NCBI RefSeq assembly: GCF_020164555.1
Contig: NZ_JAIQZB010000019.1
Span: 1 to 40,913 of the forward strand
Direction of reading: 5' to 3'
Source: Salegentibacter lacus
Lineage (GTDB): Bacteria > Bacteroidota > Bacteroidia > Flavobacteriales > Flavobacteriaceae
DNA length: 40,913 bases
The position numbers were made by a program, and so were the translations under genes. Below the pieces are notes generated by a model. The model was not told the DNA's origin. It searched no databases and worked only from the letters and a program-made list of their open reading frames with translations. This document shows positions 23,374 to 32,591 of the stretch, one piece after another; within the stretch, counting starts at the first letter, position 1, and every line of letters starts with the position of its first letter.

Positions 23374-25953
23374 TTAGAAAGGATAATTGATACCTACATT
23401 ATAGACCGCGTGGTTAAAGTTGTAATTTCTAAACCAGCGTTTATCTTCTGGCTGGGCAGGGTCGTAGGTTTTAAAGCCAATATCAAACCTAAGTACAAAA
23501 AAGTTAAAATCGTATCTAAGTCCGAAGCCAGAGCCTACAGCAATGTTTTTAAGGTCAGAAAAAGACTCGAAAGTTGCATCTTCATCTTCCACGATATCAA
23601 GCACATTCCAGATATTACCAGCATCTACAAAAACTGCCGAATTTAAAGCGCCAAAAAGATTGTAGCGATATTCAACATTAAGGGCGAGTTTCATATTGGC
23701 TTCGTTAAATTCGTTGCGACCACCGCTACTTCCCGGGCCAAGATCATAAGCTCTCCAGGCACGATTGTCGTTGGGTCCACCGGCAAAGAAACTTCTTACA
23801 AAAGGAATACTATTAGCATTGCCATAGGGAATGGCTACTCCGCCAAAAGCACGAAAAGCTAAAATATTATTCTGCCCCATATCCCAATGTTTTATAAAAT
23901 CGAGTTCGGTTTTGACGTATTGAGAAAAATTCACCCCCAAAACATTATAATTACCGTTTTCATTTTTCTCAAAACCGGCTATAGAGGAAACGGCAGAAAG
24001 AACATTTCCAGCGGTTTCAATTTTAAACCTAAAGCGCGTAAATTCCTGGTCGTAGAGGTTTTTTTTCGTATTCCACAAGTAAGTATAATTAGACGCAAAA
24101 ATGAGGTTGTTCTCTGTTAAGCGGTTTTTTCTTTCCCCTATGTTATTTACCAATTGAAGTTGATCTTCATTTAACCCTGTAGTACCTCCTGTATCGTTGG
24201 ATACGTCCTGAATAAAACTTTCGGCTCCGGTTGGGATACTTAATAAGCCTTCTTCATTTAAATAAGCGGGATCTGTAACTATACTTCCTGATTGAAGAAT
24301 CTCGTTAAGGTCGTTATAGGAATTTCGGTATACATTAAAATAATTATCAATATTCAGATTTCTTACATATTGAATATTTAAAAGATCTACACGGTTAGAA
24401 AGTTGCCGGGAAGGATTCCAGCGGTAATTCATAATTCCGGAGAGATTTCTTTTATCCAGCCCTATGTTATTTTGCGTGCTTACCCCTAAACTCAGCGAGG
24501 TAAAAGGTTGCATGTATTTTGGGATAAAGCTTTCGGTATTAATTGGCAGGAATATCCTCGGAAAAGTGAGTTTAAGATCGGCGCCAACTTCTGAGATATC
24601 AAAAAACCGGTCATCACTTCCGCTTATTGCCGCATCTGTAGAAGAACCAATACTTCCCCGTCCTGAAATTTCGAAATTTTCGGCACCTCGAAAAACATTT
24701 CTTATTAAAAGGGAACCTCCAAAACCAATTCCGAATTTCTGAATATTGCTCTGCGAAACATCAAAATCGAATCCTAGCGAATATTTTGGCTGCGGAGTTA
24801 GAAAAATATTGGCTACCAAATCGGTACGGGTAGAATCTGAAGGGTCTGGTGTAAATTGTACGTTTGGATATTTAAAAACCCGTAACGAGTTTAGTCGGTT
24901 GTAAGTTCGGGAACGGGAAATATCGCTATAGGTATTTCCCGGCCTTATAAAAACGGCATCGGTAATGGCTTCGGGTTTATAACGCAGTTTCTCAAAACTA
25001 TAAAGTGTATAGCCTTCTTCTGTAGTTATACTATCGGTTAACGGCTGATTTCGATTGGCATATTTAAAGTCTGTAAAAATATTTACTTTGCTTATTTCGT
25101 GAATTTTAAAAGGTACCCGGGAAGTAGTGTCTTCCTCTGAGGCAAATCGGTTTTTTATAATTAAAGTAGTGTTTACTTTTCCACCGGTATTAATAGTATC
25201 AGCATCAAAACTTATGTATTCCTGGTCAAAATTATAAACCCCATTATTTCTAAAAAGAGAAGTTAAACGGTCCCTTTCTTCATTAATATCCAGAGTTCTG
25301 TATTGAACGCCTTCTTTAATAATAGATTCGTCTTTGTTGAGTTTGTATAAGGAATCTATAACTTTCGAAGCAATATTTGTGGTGATAGAGTCTAAATGGT
25401 ATGCATCCCCGGTAGTGACTTCATATTCAACGCGGGCACGTTTTTTTTTATTTTCTGAAGGAATTATCTCATAATCGGTTTCTACATTAAACCAGCCATT
25501 GTTCCAGTACCAGGAGTTGAGCCTGTTAACCGATTTCCTGGTTTCTTCTTCACTAACAATTACTGGTTCTTCACCAGTTCTTTTTATCCACTCATTAAAA
25601 GATTTTCGGGAATGCAGAAATTTTTCAAACTGCTTGTAAGAGAGAATATCTACCAGAGTATTTTTCTTGCTTTCATTTTCAAGATATTTTTCACTTAAAA
25701 TAGAATCGATATCGGGCCGGGCAAGATTGTAAAAATGAAGTCTTAGTGGAATTCCCAGGAAACTGGTATTTGGTTCCTGGTATAGTTGATTGTAAATACG
25801 GGTTTCATTAATCTTTTCGTCGTTTACGAAAATTTCATTGTTAGTGAGCAATTTATCATCACCCTCTACGCGTTTAACGGCATTACAGGAAATTAAAAAA
25901 AGCAGGCTTAAAAAAAATAATGATATTTTTGCGAAATGCCGATTCAAACACAC
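23374..25953 (-). CDS. tamL: BamA/TamA-superfamily outer-membrane lipoprotein, TamL type
   Basis: An 859-residue protein. The signal ends in the lipobox LFLISC near residue 23, a Bacteroidota feature of TamL (other TamA proteins are not lipoproteins). POTRA-like repeats follow (about 35-400), then a 16-strand barrel of the Omp85 type with the C-terminal part YRYNLFGALNSAVFVDAGNIWN and GSGFGLRYDFNFFVLRFDIGFK typical of surface-antigen D15 domains. It should work in outer-membrane protein or envelope assembly. The start appears to be a GTG at 25953; ATG TGT just before it is in another frame. It is divergent from the SpoU gene with a 31-base gap. Confidence 0.9.
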   Translation of the reverse strand: MCLNRHFAKISLFFLSLLFLISCNAVKRVEGDDKLLTNNEIFVNDEKINETRIYNQLYQEPNTSFLGIPLRLHFYNLARPDIDSILSEKYLENESKKNTLVDILSYKQFEKFLHSRKSFNEWIKRTGEEPVIVSEEETRKSVNRLNSWYWNNGWFNVETDYEIIPSENKKKRARVEYEVTTGDAYHLDSITTNIASKVIDSLYKLNKDESIIKEGVQYRTLDINEERDRLTSLFRNNGVYNFDQEYISFDADTINTGGKVNTTLIIKNRFASEEDTTSRVPFKIHEISKVNIFTDFKYANRNQPLTDSITTEEGYTLYSFEKLRYKPEAITDAVFIRPGNTYSDISRSRTYNRLNSLRVFKYPNVQFTPDPSDSTRTDLVANIFLTPQPKYSLGFDFDVSQSNIQKFGIGFGGSLLIRNVFRGAENFEISGRGSIGSSTDAAISGSDDRFFDISEVGADLKLTFPRIFLPINTESFIPKYMQPFTSLSLGVSTQNNIGLDKRNLSGIMNYRWNPSRQLSNRVDLLNIQYVRNLNIDNYFNVYRNSYNDLNEILQSGSIVTDPAYLNEEGLLSIPTGAESFIQDVSNDTGGTTGLNEDQLQLVNNIGERKNRLTENNLIFASNYTYLWNTKKNLYDQEFTRFRFKIETAGNVLSAVSSIAGFEKNENGNYNVLGVNFSQYVKTELDFIKHWDMGQNNILAFRAFGGVAIPYGNANSIPFVRSFFAGGPNDNRAWRAYDLGPGSSGGRNEFNEANMKLALNVEYRYNLFGALNSAVFVDAGNIWNVLDIVEDEDATFESFSDLKNIAVGSGFGLRYDFNFFVLRFDIGFKTYDPAQPEDKRWFRNYNFNHAVYNVGINYPF

Positions 25954-25966
25954 ATTTTTAAGAGAT

Positions 25967-25974
25967 CAAAATTA
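25967..25974 (-). promoter_or_regulatory. Bacteroidota -7 element for tamL
   Basis: The minus strand reads TAATTTTG, a full match to TAnnTTTG, 13 bases before the GTG start of tamL, so the leader would be very short. It lies in the 31-base gap shared with the divergent SpoU gene. Confidence 0.45.
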
Positions 25975-25984
25975 CATTTTTTGT

Positions 25985-26719
25985 ATGGTTAGTAAAAGCC
26001 AAATTAAGTTAATAACCAGTCTTGCACAAAAAAAATACCGTTATAAACACAGACTTTTTGTAGCGGAAGGTTTTAAGACAATAAGCGAGCTGATAAATTC
26101 TGATTTCACCCTAAATAAGCTCTTTTCTTTAGAGGCGGATTTTGGACAGAAACCTGGTGAAATTCAAAAAATTGATGAGCGGGAACTTAAGAAAATAAGT
26201 TTTCTCAAAACACCGCAAACTGCATTGGCCTTATTTGAAATTCCTGAGGAAAAGATAATTCAGGAAAAAGATCTAACACTGGCATTAGATGGCGTTCGCG
26301 ATCCTGGGAACCTGGGGACTATTATTCGTCTTTGCGATTGGTTTGGAATAACAAACCTGGTTTGTTCGCAAGATTCGGTAGATTGCTATAATCCAAAAGT
26401 AGTTCAGGCTACTATGGGATCTTTGGCCCGGGTGAATATTTTTTACTGCGATTTAAATACTTTCCTTGAAAATTCTGAATCACCGGTTTATGGTGCTTTT
26501 ATGGATGGTGAGAATATTTACCGAAGTAATACTGAAGAAAAGGCAATTCTGGTTATGGGGAATGAGGCAAATGGGATTTCAGCTGAAATAGAAGAATTAA
26601 TACAAAAGAAAATTAGCATCCCGAGATTTGGAGAACTTAAAGAAACTGAAAGCCTTAACGTGGCAACCGCAACCGCAATTCTTTTAAGTGAATTTAAACG
26701 AAGGGATTTTATCCGCTAA
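25985..26719 (+). CDS. SpoU/TrmH-family RNA 2'-O-methyltransferase
   Basis: A 244-residue SPOUT enzyme that methylates ribose of tRNA or rRNA with SAM. An N-terminal substrate-binding region (KYRYKHRLFVAEGFKTI) is followed by the three SpoU motifs: motif 1 LALDGVRDPGNLGTIIRLCDW, motif 2 VQATMGSLARV, and motif 3 ILVMGNEANGIS with IPRFGELKETESLNVATATAI. The ATG at 25985 (MVSKSQIKL) is used; a longer frame to 25838 would run through tamL. The specific target (23S rRNA or tRNA) cannot be told. It converges with porT, 42 bases apart, without a clear terminator. Confidence 0.93.
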   Translation: MVSKSQIKLITSLAQKKYRYKHRLFVAEGFKTISELINSDFTLNKLFSLEADFGQKPGEIQKIDERELKKISFLKTPQTALALFEIPEEKIIQEKDLTLALDGVRDPGNLGTIIRLCDWFGITNLVCSQDSVDCYNPKVVQATMGSLARVNIFYCDLNTFLENSESPVYGAFMDGENIYRSNTEEKAILVMGNEANGISAEIEELIQKKISIPRFGELKETESLNVATATAILLSEFKRRDFIR

Positions 26720-26761
26720 ACCGAAATTTAAAATATTCGTTTTTAAGTTTTACCATGAAAT

Positions 26762-27424
26762 TTATTGAAACGTAAAATTAAGAAAAACAGCTTGTGAACG
26801 CATCGCGTCTACTGCCGAGAATTGTGTTTCTACCATTTCATTATTTATTGTAAAAACCCCTCTTATTGAAGGAGAGAATTTAAAGTAATAGAGGTAAAGA
26901 TCTATCCCTAAACCGACTTCATAATGATAGTTATTGGTTCTTAAACGCGTATCAACATCCGGATTATTTTCATTACTGGAAAGGTTTATGGAAGTAGAAA
27001 AACCACCAACCACAAAAGGTTTAAAATTATTATTCCGATCGGCCGAAAATTTTAATAATAAAGGTATATGTACGTATGTAGCGTTTACTTCTTCAATTTC
27101 CTGAGTATATGGAGGTCTAAAATTACGAGTGTTAAAAGTTACCCCTGGTTCAAGACGTAGGTCTAAATTGTTGTTAAGCCTTAAATTACCCACCAGACCA
27201 ACATTGAAGCCCATGGTTTTTTCAATGATTAGATCATTGCCGTTGGGTGCTATTTCATCATTATATTTAAATTTAAAATCGTAGGTATTAAACCCCAGGT
27301 AATATCCCCAGGACCAGCGTTGTTTATCAAAGTTTTCGTTGTTTACAATTTTATCTCCCCCAAAGATTTGCGCATAACCAAACTGAACGCAAAAAAGTAA
27401 GACAATAACAAAAAATTTCTTCAT
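26762..27424 (-). CDS. porT: Type IX secretion / gliding protein PorT
   Basis: A 220-residue outer-membrane beta-barrel protein with a signal peptide (MKKFFVIVLLFCVQFGYAQ). The mature part has alternating strands, for example WSWGYYLGFNTYDFKF, FNVGLVGNLRLNNNLDLRLEPGVTFN, ATYVHIPLLLKFSA, and ends in an aromatic residue-rich strand (VFLNFTFQ), as PorT/SprT proteins do. PorT is needed for T9SS function in Porphyromonas and Flavobacterium. The ATG at 27424 is preferred to a longer start at 27463, which overlaps ubiE. It begins 4 bases after the ubiE stop, so both are co-transcribed. A T9SS cargo protein is encoded at 34450-40913. Confidence 0.9.
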   Translation of the reverse strand: MKKFFVIVLLFCVQFGYAQIFGGDKIVNNENFDKQRWSWGYYLGFNTYDFKFKYNDEIAPNGNDLIIEKTMGFNVGLVGNLRLNNNLDLRLEPGVTFNTRNFRPPYTQEIEEVNATYVHIPLLLKFSADRNNNFKPFVVGGFSTSINLSSNENNPDVDTRLRTNNYHYEVGLGIDLYLYYFKFSPSIRGVFTINNEMVETQFSAVDAMRSQAVFLNFTFQ

Positions 27425-27428
27425 AGTA

Positions 27429-28157
27429 TTATTTTGAAGCAGTATAAATGGTGGCAACCCCAAATGTTTGTGGTTTGTCTTCTACATCTATAAACCCCGT
27501 TTTCTTTAAAATATTGTTGAAAGTTTCTCCATAAGGAAATGCAGCGGCACTTTTACTTAAATAAGTGTAAGCTTCCCGGTCTTTAGAAAATACCCGCCCA
27601 ATGAGGGGTAACATATAGCCGGAGTATAATTTATAACCTTGTTTAAACGGAAACCTGGTAGGGACAGAAGTTTCCAAAACTACAAAAATTCCACCTGGTT
27701 TTAGAACCCTTTGGATTTCTGATAATCCTTTTTCTAAATTTTCAAAATTACGTACGCCAAAGGCTACGGTTATAGCATCAAAAGAACTGTCTTCAAAAGG
27801 TAAGGCTTCAGAGTCTCCCTGAATCATTTCAATCTTATCGGTTAACTGTTTCGTGGCAATTTTCTTGCGGCCAACCTTAAGCATACCTTCAGAAAGATCG
27901 AGACCTACAATTTTTTCAGCATTAATATCGGCCATTTGTATGGCAAGATCTCCGGTGCCGGTAGCGATGTCTAAAACAGCTTTTGGTTTTTGGGCTTTCA
28001 CTAGTGCAATTACCTTTTTTCGCCATTTTACATCGGTTCCCATAGAAATTACCCGATTTAGCCCATCGTAATTACCAGATATTTTATCAAACATCTGCTC
28101 AACCTGTTTTTTCTTATTAAGACCGGAATCCTGGTAAGGAGTAACCTTTTTACTCAT
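27429..28157 (-). CDS. ubiE: Demethylmenaquinone methyltransferase
   Basis: A 242-residue class I SAM-dependent methyltransferase that performs the last step of menaquinone synthesis (menG in organisms that only make menaquinone, as flavobacteria do). Seen: [21 protein letters not shown] near the start, motif [56 protein letters not shown] and [13 protein letters not shown]. The end reads [11 protein letters not shown]. It is the first gene of the ubiE-porT pair. Confidence 0.96.
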   Translation of the reverse strand: MSKKVTPYQDSGLNKKKQVEQMFDKISGNYDGLNRVISMGTDVKWRKKVIALVKAQKPKAVLDIATGTGDLAIQMADINAEKIVGLDLSEGMLKVGRKKIATKQLTDKIEMIQGDSEALPFEDSSFDAITVAFGVRNFENLEKGLSEIQRVLKPGGIFVVLETSVPTRFPFKQGYKLYSGYMLPLIGRVFSKDREAYTYLSKSAAAFPYGETFNNILKKTGFIDVEDKPQTFGVATIYTASK

Positions 28158-28173
28158 AATAACAATTTTGGTT

Positions 28174-28181
28174 CAAAGATA
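28174..28181 (-). promoter_or_regulatory. Bacteroidota -7 element for ubiE-porT
   Basis: The minus strand reads TATCTTTG, a full match to TAnnTTTG, 16 bases before the ubiE ATG. No TTG at the -33 spacing was seen. Confidence 0.55.
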
Positions 28182-28240
28182 CACGATATGAAATAATTGA
28201 GGTTGAAACTTTTAGAATTTGTTGTAGGCTCCTTTGGTTT

Positions 28241-28268
28241 TTGGTTAGTGTAAAATACTGTACATTTG
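28241..28268 (+). promoter_or_regulatory. Promoter of trkA-trkH
   Basis: TTG (28241-28243) as -33 box and TACATTTG (28261-28268) as -7 box, 17 bases apart, match the Bacteroidota consensus. The start point would be near 28275, about 20 bases before the ATG at 28296. This is the only promoter in the window where I saw both boxes, and it rules out a TTG start at 28266. Confidence 0.65.
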
Positions 28269-28295
28269 TTCTTCTTTTCAATTTTAAGCTGTTAT

Positions 28296-29645
28296 ATGAA
28301 GATAATTATTGCCGGAGCAGGTGAAGTCGGATTTCATTTGGCAAAATTGCTTTCTTTTGAGTCCCAGGATATCACGCTAATTGATACCAGCCGGGATAAT
28401 CTTACGTATGCTGATACGCATTTAGATATCAGGACGATTAAGGGAGATGCTACTTCAATCTCAATTTTAAAAGATGCGCAGGTAAAGCATGTAGATATGC
28501 TTATAAGTGTAACTTCCAGTGAGGCTACTAATATTACCTGTTGTGTTTTGGCAAAACAGTTGGGAGCAAAAAGAACCATAGCCCGAATCTCTAATACTGA
28601 ATTTCTTGAAAATAAGGAAGAAATTGGTTTTACCAGTTTCGGGATAGACGAATTAATTTCTCCTGAAGCTCTGGCGGCAAGGGAAATTGCCTTGTTGCTG
28701 AATCAATCTGCTTTTAACGATAGCTATGAGTTTGAAAATGGCGCATTGACTATGATAGGCCTTAGCCTTTCTAGAAATGCGCTATTTGTAGGTAAAACTG
28801 TAAAAGAAGCCGCCAATATTTTTCCAGACCTTAATTTTGTGCCAATCGCTATACAGCGTTATGGCACTCAATATACACTCATTCCGCGAGGCGATACTCA
28901 GTTTAAGGAAGGTGACCAGGTGAATTTTGTCACTCTAAAACGCGGGGTAGAAAACCTTTATAAACTTACCGGTAAAACAAAACATGCTATTAAAAATGTC
29001 ATGATTTTGGGCGGAAGTAAAATTGGTAAAAAAACAGCCATAGATCTTTGTAGGAACAATTTTCATGTAAAATTGGTAGAAAGCGATAAAGAAAAAGCTT
29101 ACGATCTGGCCGATGAACTTCCTAATGCGCTTATAATTCACGGTGATGGTAGAAATGTAGAGTTGCTGGAAGAAGAGAATGTGCACGATATGGATGCCTT
29201 TATCGCAGTTACGGGTAATTCTGAAACCAATATCATGTCCTGTCTGGTGGCAAAATCGAAAAGTGTCAAGAAAACTATCTCTTTAGTAGAGAATATGGAT
29301 TACTACCAGTTAAGTCATTCTATTGGAATTGATACTTTAATCAATAAAAAACTTCTTGCTGCTAATAATATTTTTAGATATGTGAGGAAAGGGGAAGTAG
29401 TGGCAATGACCAAGATCAATAATATGAATGCCGAATTACTGGAGTTTATTGTTAAACCAAATTCACAGGTTTGCAATAAGAAAATTAAGAATCTGGATTT
29501 CCCGAGATCGGCAATTATTGGAGGAATTATAAGAGATGGCGAAGGAATTATTGCCCTGGGAGATTTTAAGATTACTCGAGGTGACCGAATTGTGGTTTGC
29601 TGCTTACCAAGATCTATTAAAAAGGTTGAAAAACTCTTTCTATAA
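28296..29645 (+). CDS. trkA: Trk potassium uptake regulatory subunit TrkA
   Basis: A 449-residue cytosolic gating subunit of the Trk K+ channel. It has two tandem RCK modules, each an NAD(H)-binding Rossmann domain followed by a TrkA-C domain. The first nucleotide site is IIIAGAGEVGFHLAKLL at residues 3-19 with the acidic IDTS following; the second is VMILGGSKIGKKTAIDLC near residue 235 with LVESDKEKA. The ATG at 28296 follows a promoter with both boxes. The stop overlaps the trkH start by one base (TAATG), a sign of coupled translation. Confidence 0.96.
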   Translation: MKIIIAGAGEVGFHLAKLLSFESQDITLIDTSRDNLTYADTHLDIRTIKGDATSISILKDAQVKHVDMLISVTSSEATNITCCVLAKQLGAKRTIARISNTEFLENKEEIGFTSFGIDELISPEALAAREIALLLNQSAFNDSYEFENGALTMIGLSLSRNALFVGKTVKEAANIFPDLNFVPIAIQRYGTQYTLIPRGDTQFKEGDQVNFVTLKRGVENLYKLTGKTKHAIKNVMILGGSKIGKKTAIDLCRNNFHVKLVESDKEKAYDLADELPNALIIHGDGRNVELLEEENVHDMDAFIAVTGNSETNIMSCLVAKSKSVKKTISLVENMDYYQLSHSIGIDTLINKKLLAANNIFRYVRKGEVVAMTKINNMNAELLEFIVKPNSQVCNKKIKNLDFPRSAIIGGIIRDGEGIIALGDFKITRGDRIVVCCLPRSIKKVEKLFL

Positions 29646-31141
29646 TGCCAAGACTTAATCACCAGATTATCCTTCACGTTATGGGACTGTTGCTTTTATG
29701 CAATGGTGGTTTTATGCTATTAGCGGTTTTAGTGAGCTGGTTTTATGAAGATGGGGTTACTATAGATATCCTCGCAGCCGCTTTTATTACCTTATTTCTT
29801 GGTGTGCTGTTAATGTTTACAACCAGGGGGCACCGCAAGGAAGTAAAGAAACGTGAAGGTTATATTATTGTGACTTTTGGTTGGATTTTTATGGCTTTAA
29901 GCGGAACGCTACCTTATGTTTTAAGCGAATCTATTCCTGCTTTTACCGATGCTTTTTTTGAAACCATGTCTGGTTATACCACTACAGGGGCTTCGGTTTT
30001 AAATGATATTGAATCTATTCCCAAAGGAATTCTTTTCTGGCGTAGCCTTACCCATTGGATTGGAGGAATGGGAATTATAGTTTTAGCCATTGCCATTTTG
30101 CCATTATTGGGAATAGGAGGGATGCAGCTGTTTGCTGCGGAAGCTCCCGGTCCCAGTGCCGATAAGCTGAAACCTAGAATTACCGATACCGCTAAGCGCT
30201 TATGGTTAATTTACGTGAGCTACACAGTAGCTGAAACAATTTTGTTGAAAGTAGCCGGAATGAGCTTTTTTGATGCAATAAACCATTCTCTTAGTACACT
30301 TTCTACCGGTGGTTTTTCAACTAAAAATATCAGTGTAGCCTATTGGAACGACAGGCCGATTATTCAGTATATCATCATACTTTTTATGTTTTTGGCAGGG
30401 GCTAATTTTGTTTTAAGCTATTATAGTTTTAAAGGAAGGGTTCAAAAAGTTCTGCACGACGATGAGTTTAAGTGGTATTTCTTTTTCATAGCAATTTTTA
30501 CGATAGTCGCTTCTGTATTTATTTACTTTGAAGCTGATGTGGCCCTTTCTCAAATAGACCATCCAATGGTATGGGGTGAAGCCGAAAGTGCTTTTAGGCA
30601 CGCTCTTTTTCAGGTTTTAGCAATTATAACCACTACAGGTTTTGTTACTGCCGACTATACCATGTGGACGCCCTTTCTTACTATTCTCTTTTTCGGGATG
30701 TTCTTTTTAGGAGGTTCTGCCGGGTCTACTTCTGGTGGGGTTAAAGTGATGCGACATATTATAATGATTAGAAATGGCGGGATTGAATTTAAACGTGCAT
30801 TACACCCTAATGCAATTTTACCGGTGCGATTTAACGGAAAATCTATTGGAAAAGGAGTGACCTTTAATATCCTTGGTTTCTTTATCCTTTATATGCTATC
30901 CTTTATTATCGGCTCTGTAGTTTTAGGAGGATTAGGGCTCGATTTTGAAACAGCTATTGGGGGCGCAGCCTCTTCCCTGGGGAATATTGGCCCTGCTTTT
31001 GGTGCACTTGGCCCGGTAAATAATTTTGATATTTTACCACCCATTGGTAAATGGTGGTGTTCGTTTTTAATGCTAATAGGAAGGCTAGAACTATTTACTG
31101 TTCTTATTTTGTTAACTCCATTTTTCTGGAGGAATAGATAA
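29645..31141 (+). CDS. trkH: Trk/Ktr-type potassium uptake membrane subunit TrkH
   Basis: A 498-residue integral membrane subunit of the Trk K+ uptake system, with about ten membrane helices and the four pore loops of the SKT superfamily: MSGYTTTGASV, LSTLSTGGFST, AIITTTGFVTADY and ASSLGNIGPAFG, each with the selectivity glycine. K+ uptake matters for salt adaptation, which fits a marine habitat. It is coupled to trkA. Instead of a classic terminator, a 79-bp interspersed inverted repeat follows 46 bases after the stop. Confidence 0.96.
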   Translation: MPRLNHQIILHVMGLLLLCNGGFMLLAVLVSWFYEDGVTIDILAAAFITLFLGVLLMFTTRGHRKEVKKREGYIIVTFGWIFMALSGTLPYVLSESIPAFTDAFFETMSGYTTTGASVLNDIESIPKGILFWRSLTHWIGGMGIIVLAIAILPLLGIGGMQLFAAEAPGPSADKLKPRITDTAKRLWLIYVSYTVAETILLKVAGMSFFDAINHSLSTLSTGGFSTKNISVAYWNDRPIIQYIIILFMFLAGANFVLSYYSFKGRVQKVLHDDEFKWYFFFIAIFTIVASVFIYFEADVALSQIDHPMVWGEAESAFRHALFQVLAIITTTGFVTADYTMWTPFLTILFFGMFFLGGSAGSTSGGVKVMRHIIMIRNGGIEFKRALHPNAILPVRFNGKSIGKGVTFNILGFFILYMLSFIIGSVVLGGLGLDFETAIGGAASSLGNIGPAFGALGPVNNFDILPPIGKWWCSFLMLIGRLELFTVLILLTPFFWRNR

Positions 31142-31186
31142 GATGCAATCTAAAAATAGAAGGGCTGTCTTAAATGTATTTAAAAT

Positions 31187-31265
31187 TGTCATCCTGAACT
31201 TGCTTCAGAATCTAAGACGTTAGAATTAACAACAAATTAGAAGCTGAAACAAGTTCAGCTTGACG
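31187..31265. repeat. 79-bp interspersed inverted repeat, copy 2
   Basis: Same length and orientation as copy 1 (18253-18331). The right half (AAATTAGAAGCTGAAACAAG and on to TTGACG) is identical, the left arm differs at three positions and the loop is more diverged. The stem TGAACTTG.TTCAG/CTGAA.CAAGTTCA is kept with one mismatch. Confidence 0.85.
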
Positions 31266-31303
31266 AATATGTTATTTCTAATACTACTTTTTGATAGGTC
31301 TAA

Positions 31304-31340
31304 AAAAAATCCTGATAAGTTTTTAAACGCATCAGGATTT
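31304..31340 (-). terminator. Terminator of the desaturase-aminotransferase operon
   Basis: AAATCCTGAT (31307-31316) pairs with ATCAGGATTT (31331-31340); on the minus strand the stem is followed by eight T residues. It lies 33 bases after the aminotransferase stop. Confidence 0.85.
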
Positions 31341-31372
31341 TGAAAAATAAATTATTTTTTAAGCTGTGAAAA

Positions 31373-32566
31373 TTATGCTTCAGATAAAGCAGATTTAATT
31401 CGTTTCATTGCTTCTTCAATTTGAGATTCACTTGCCGCGTAAGATATCCTGATGCAATCAGGATTTCCAAAAGCATCTCCGGTTACGGTGGCTACAAGAG
31501 CTTCTTCTAATAAAAACATAGAGAAATCTGTAGCGTTTTCAATCTTATGACCTTTAATAGTTTTTCCGAAGAAATGAGAAACATTAGGGAAAACATAAAA
31601 AGCACCTTCAGGCTCTGTAGTTACAAAACCTTCAATGTTATTTAATAGATCAATAATGATCTTTCTCCTTTTCTTAAAGGTATCTACCATAAAGCTAATT
31701 TTGCTTACGGGAGCTTCCAGTGCAGTAATTACCGCACGTTGAGCAATACAATTCGCGCCACTGGTAATTTGGCCCTGCATCTTATTGCAGGCACGGGCAA
31801 TCCAGGTTGGAGCGCCTATGTATCCAATTCTCCAGCCAGTCATAGCAAAAGCTTTAGAAACACCGTTTACCGTAACTACACGATCGTACATATCTTCAAA
31901 TTGAGCCATAGATGCGTGGCCGCCAACGAAATTAATGTGTTCATAAATTTCATCACTTACAATAACAATATCCGGATGTTTTTTAAGTACATCGGCCAGG
32001 CCTCTTAATTCTTCTTTGCTGTAAACCATCCCGCTGGGATTGCATGGAGAACTGTACCAGATCATTTTTGTTTTTGGAGTGATAGCGGCTTCCAGTTGCT
32101 CGGGAGTCATTTTGAAATCCGTTTCTACCGAAGTTGGAACTTCTACCGGAACGCCTTCAGCAAGCTTTACTATTTCAGCATAGCTTACCCAGTAAGGACA
32201 TGGTAAAATAACTTCGTCACCCGGATTTAATAAAACCATGGCTACATTCGCTAAAGATTGTTTGGCTCCTGTAGAAACTACAATTTGAGAATGATTATAA
32301 GTAAGATCGTTATCGCGCTTAAATTTATTGATTATCGCATCTTTCAACTCTACATAACCATCTACTGGAGTGTACGAATTATAGTTGTCGTTAATCGCTT
32401 GGATCGCGGCATCTTTGATAAAATCTGGAGTGTTAAAATCTGGTTCTCCCAGACTTAACCCGATAATGTCTTTCCCTTCTGCTCTAAGTTCACGCGCTTT
32501 TGCAGCCATAGCGAGGGTTTGGGAAGTTGCTAAGTTGTTAATTCGGTTGGATAATTGTTCTTGCAT
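31373..32566 (-). CDS. Class I/II PLP-dependent aminotransferase (aspartate aminotransferase type)
   Basis: A 397-residue fold-type I enzyme of the AAT I-gamma (1-beta) group. Seen: LSLGEPDFNTPDFIKDAA, STGAKQSLANVAMVLLNPGDEV, YSSPCNPSGMVYS (substrate-binding Asn), VSDEIYEHI (cofactor Asp/Tyr) and the PLP lysine in GVSKAFAMTGWRIGYIGAP, with a C-terminal RISYA arginine. It most likely makes aspartate from oxaloacetate and glutamate, but side activities on aromatic amino acids or prephenate are possible in this group. It lies 25 bases after the desaturase gene on the same strand and shares its terminator. Confidence 0.92.
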   Translation of the reverse strand: MQEQLSNRINNLATSQTLAMAAKARELRAEGKDIIGLSLGEPDFNTPDFIKDAAIQAINDNYNSYTPVDGYVELKDAIINKFKRDNDLTYNHSQIVVSTGAKQSLANVAMVLLNPGDEVILPCPYWVSYAEIVKLAEGVPVEVPTSVETDFKMTPEQLEAAITPKTKMIWYSSPCNPSGMVYSKEELRGLADVLKKHPDIVIVSDEIYEHINFVGGHASMAQFEDMYDRVVTVNGVSKAFAMTGWRIGYIGAPTWIARACNKMQGQITSGANCIAQRAVITALEAPVSKISFMVDTFKKRRKIIIDLLNNIEGFVTTEPEGAFYVFPNVSHFFGKTIKGHKIENATDFSMFLLEEALVATVTGDAFGNPDCIRISYAASESQIEEAMKRIKSALSEA

Positions 32567-32591
32567 TCTTTAATTGGTTACTAATTAGTTA

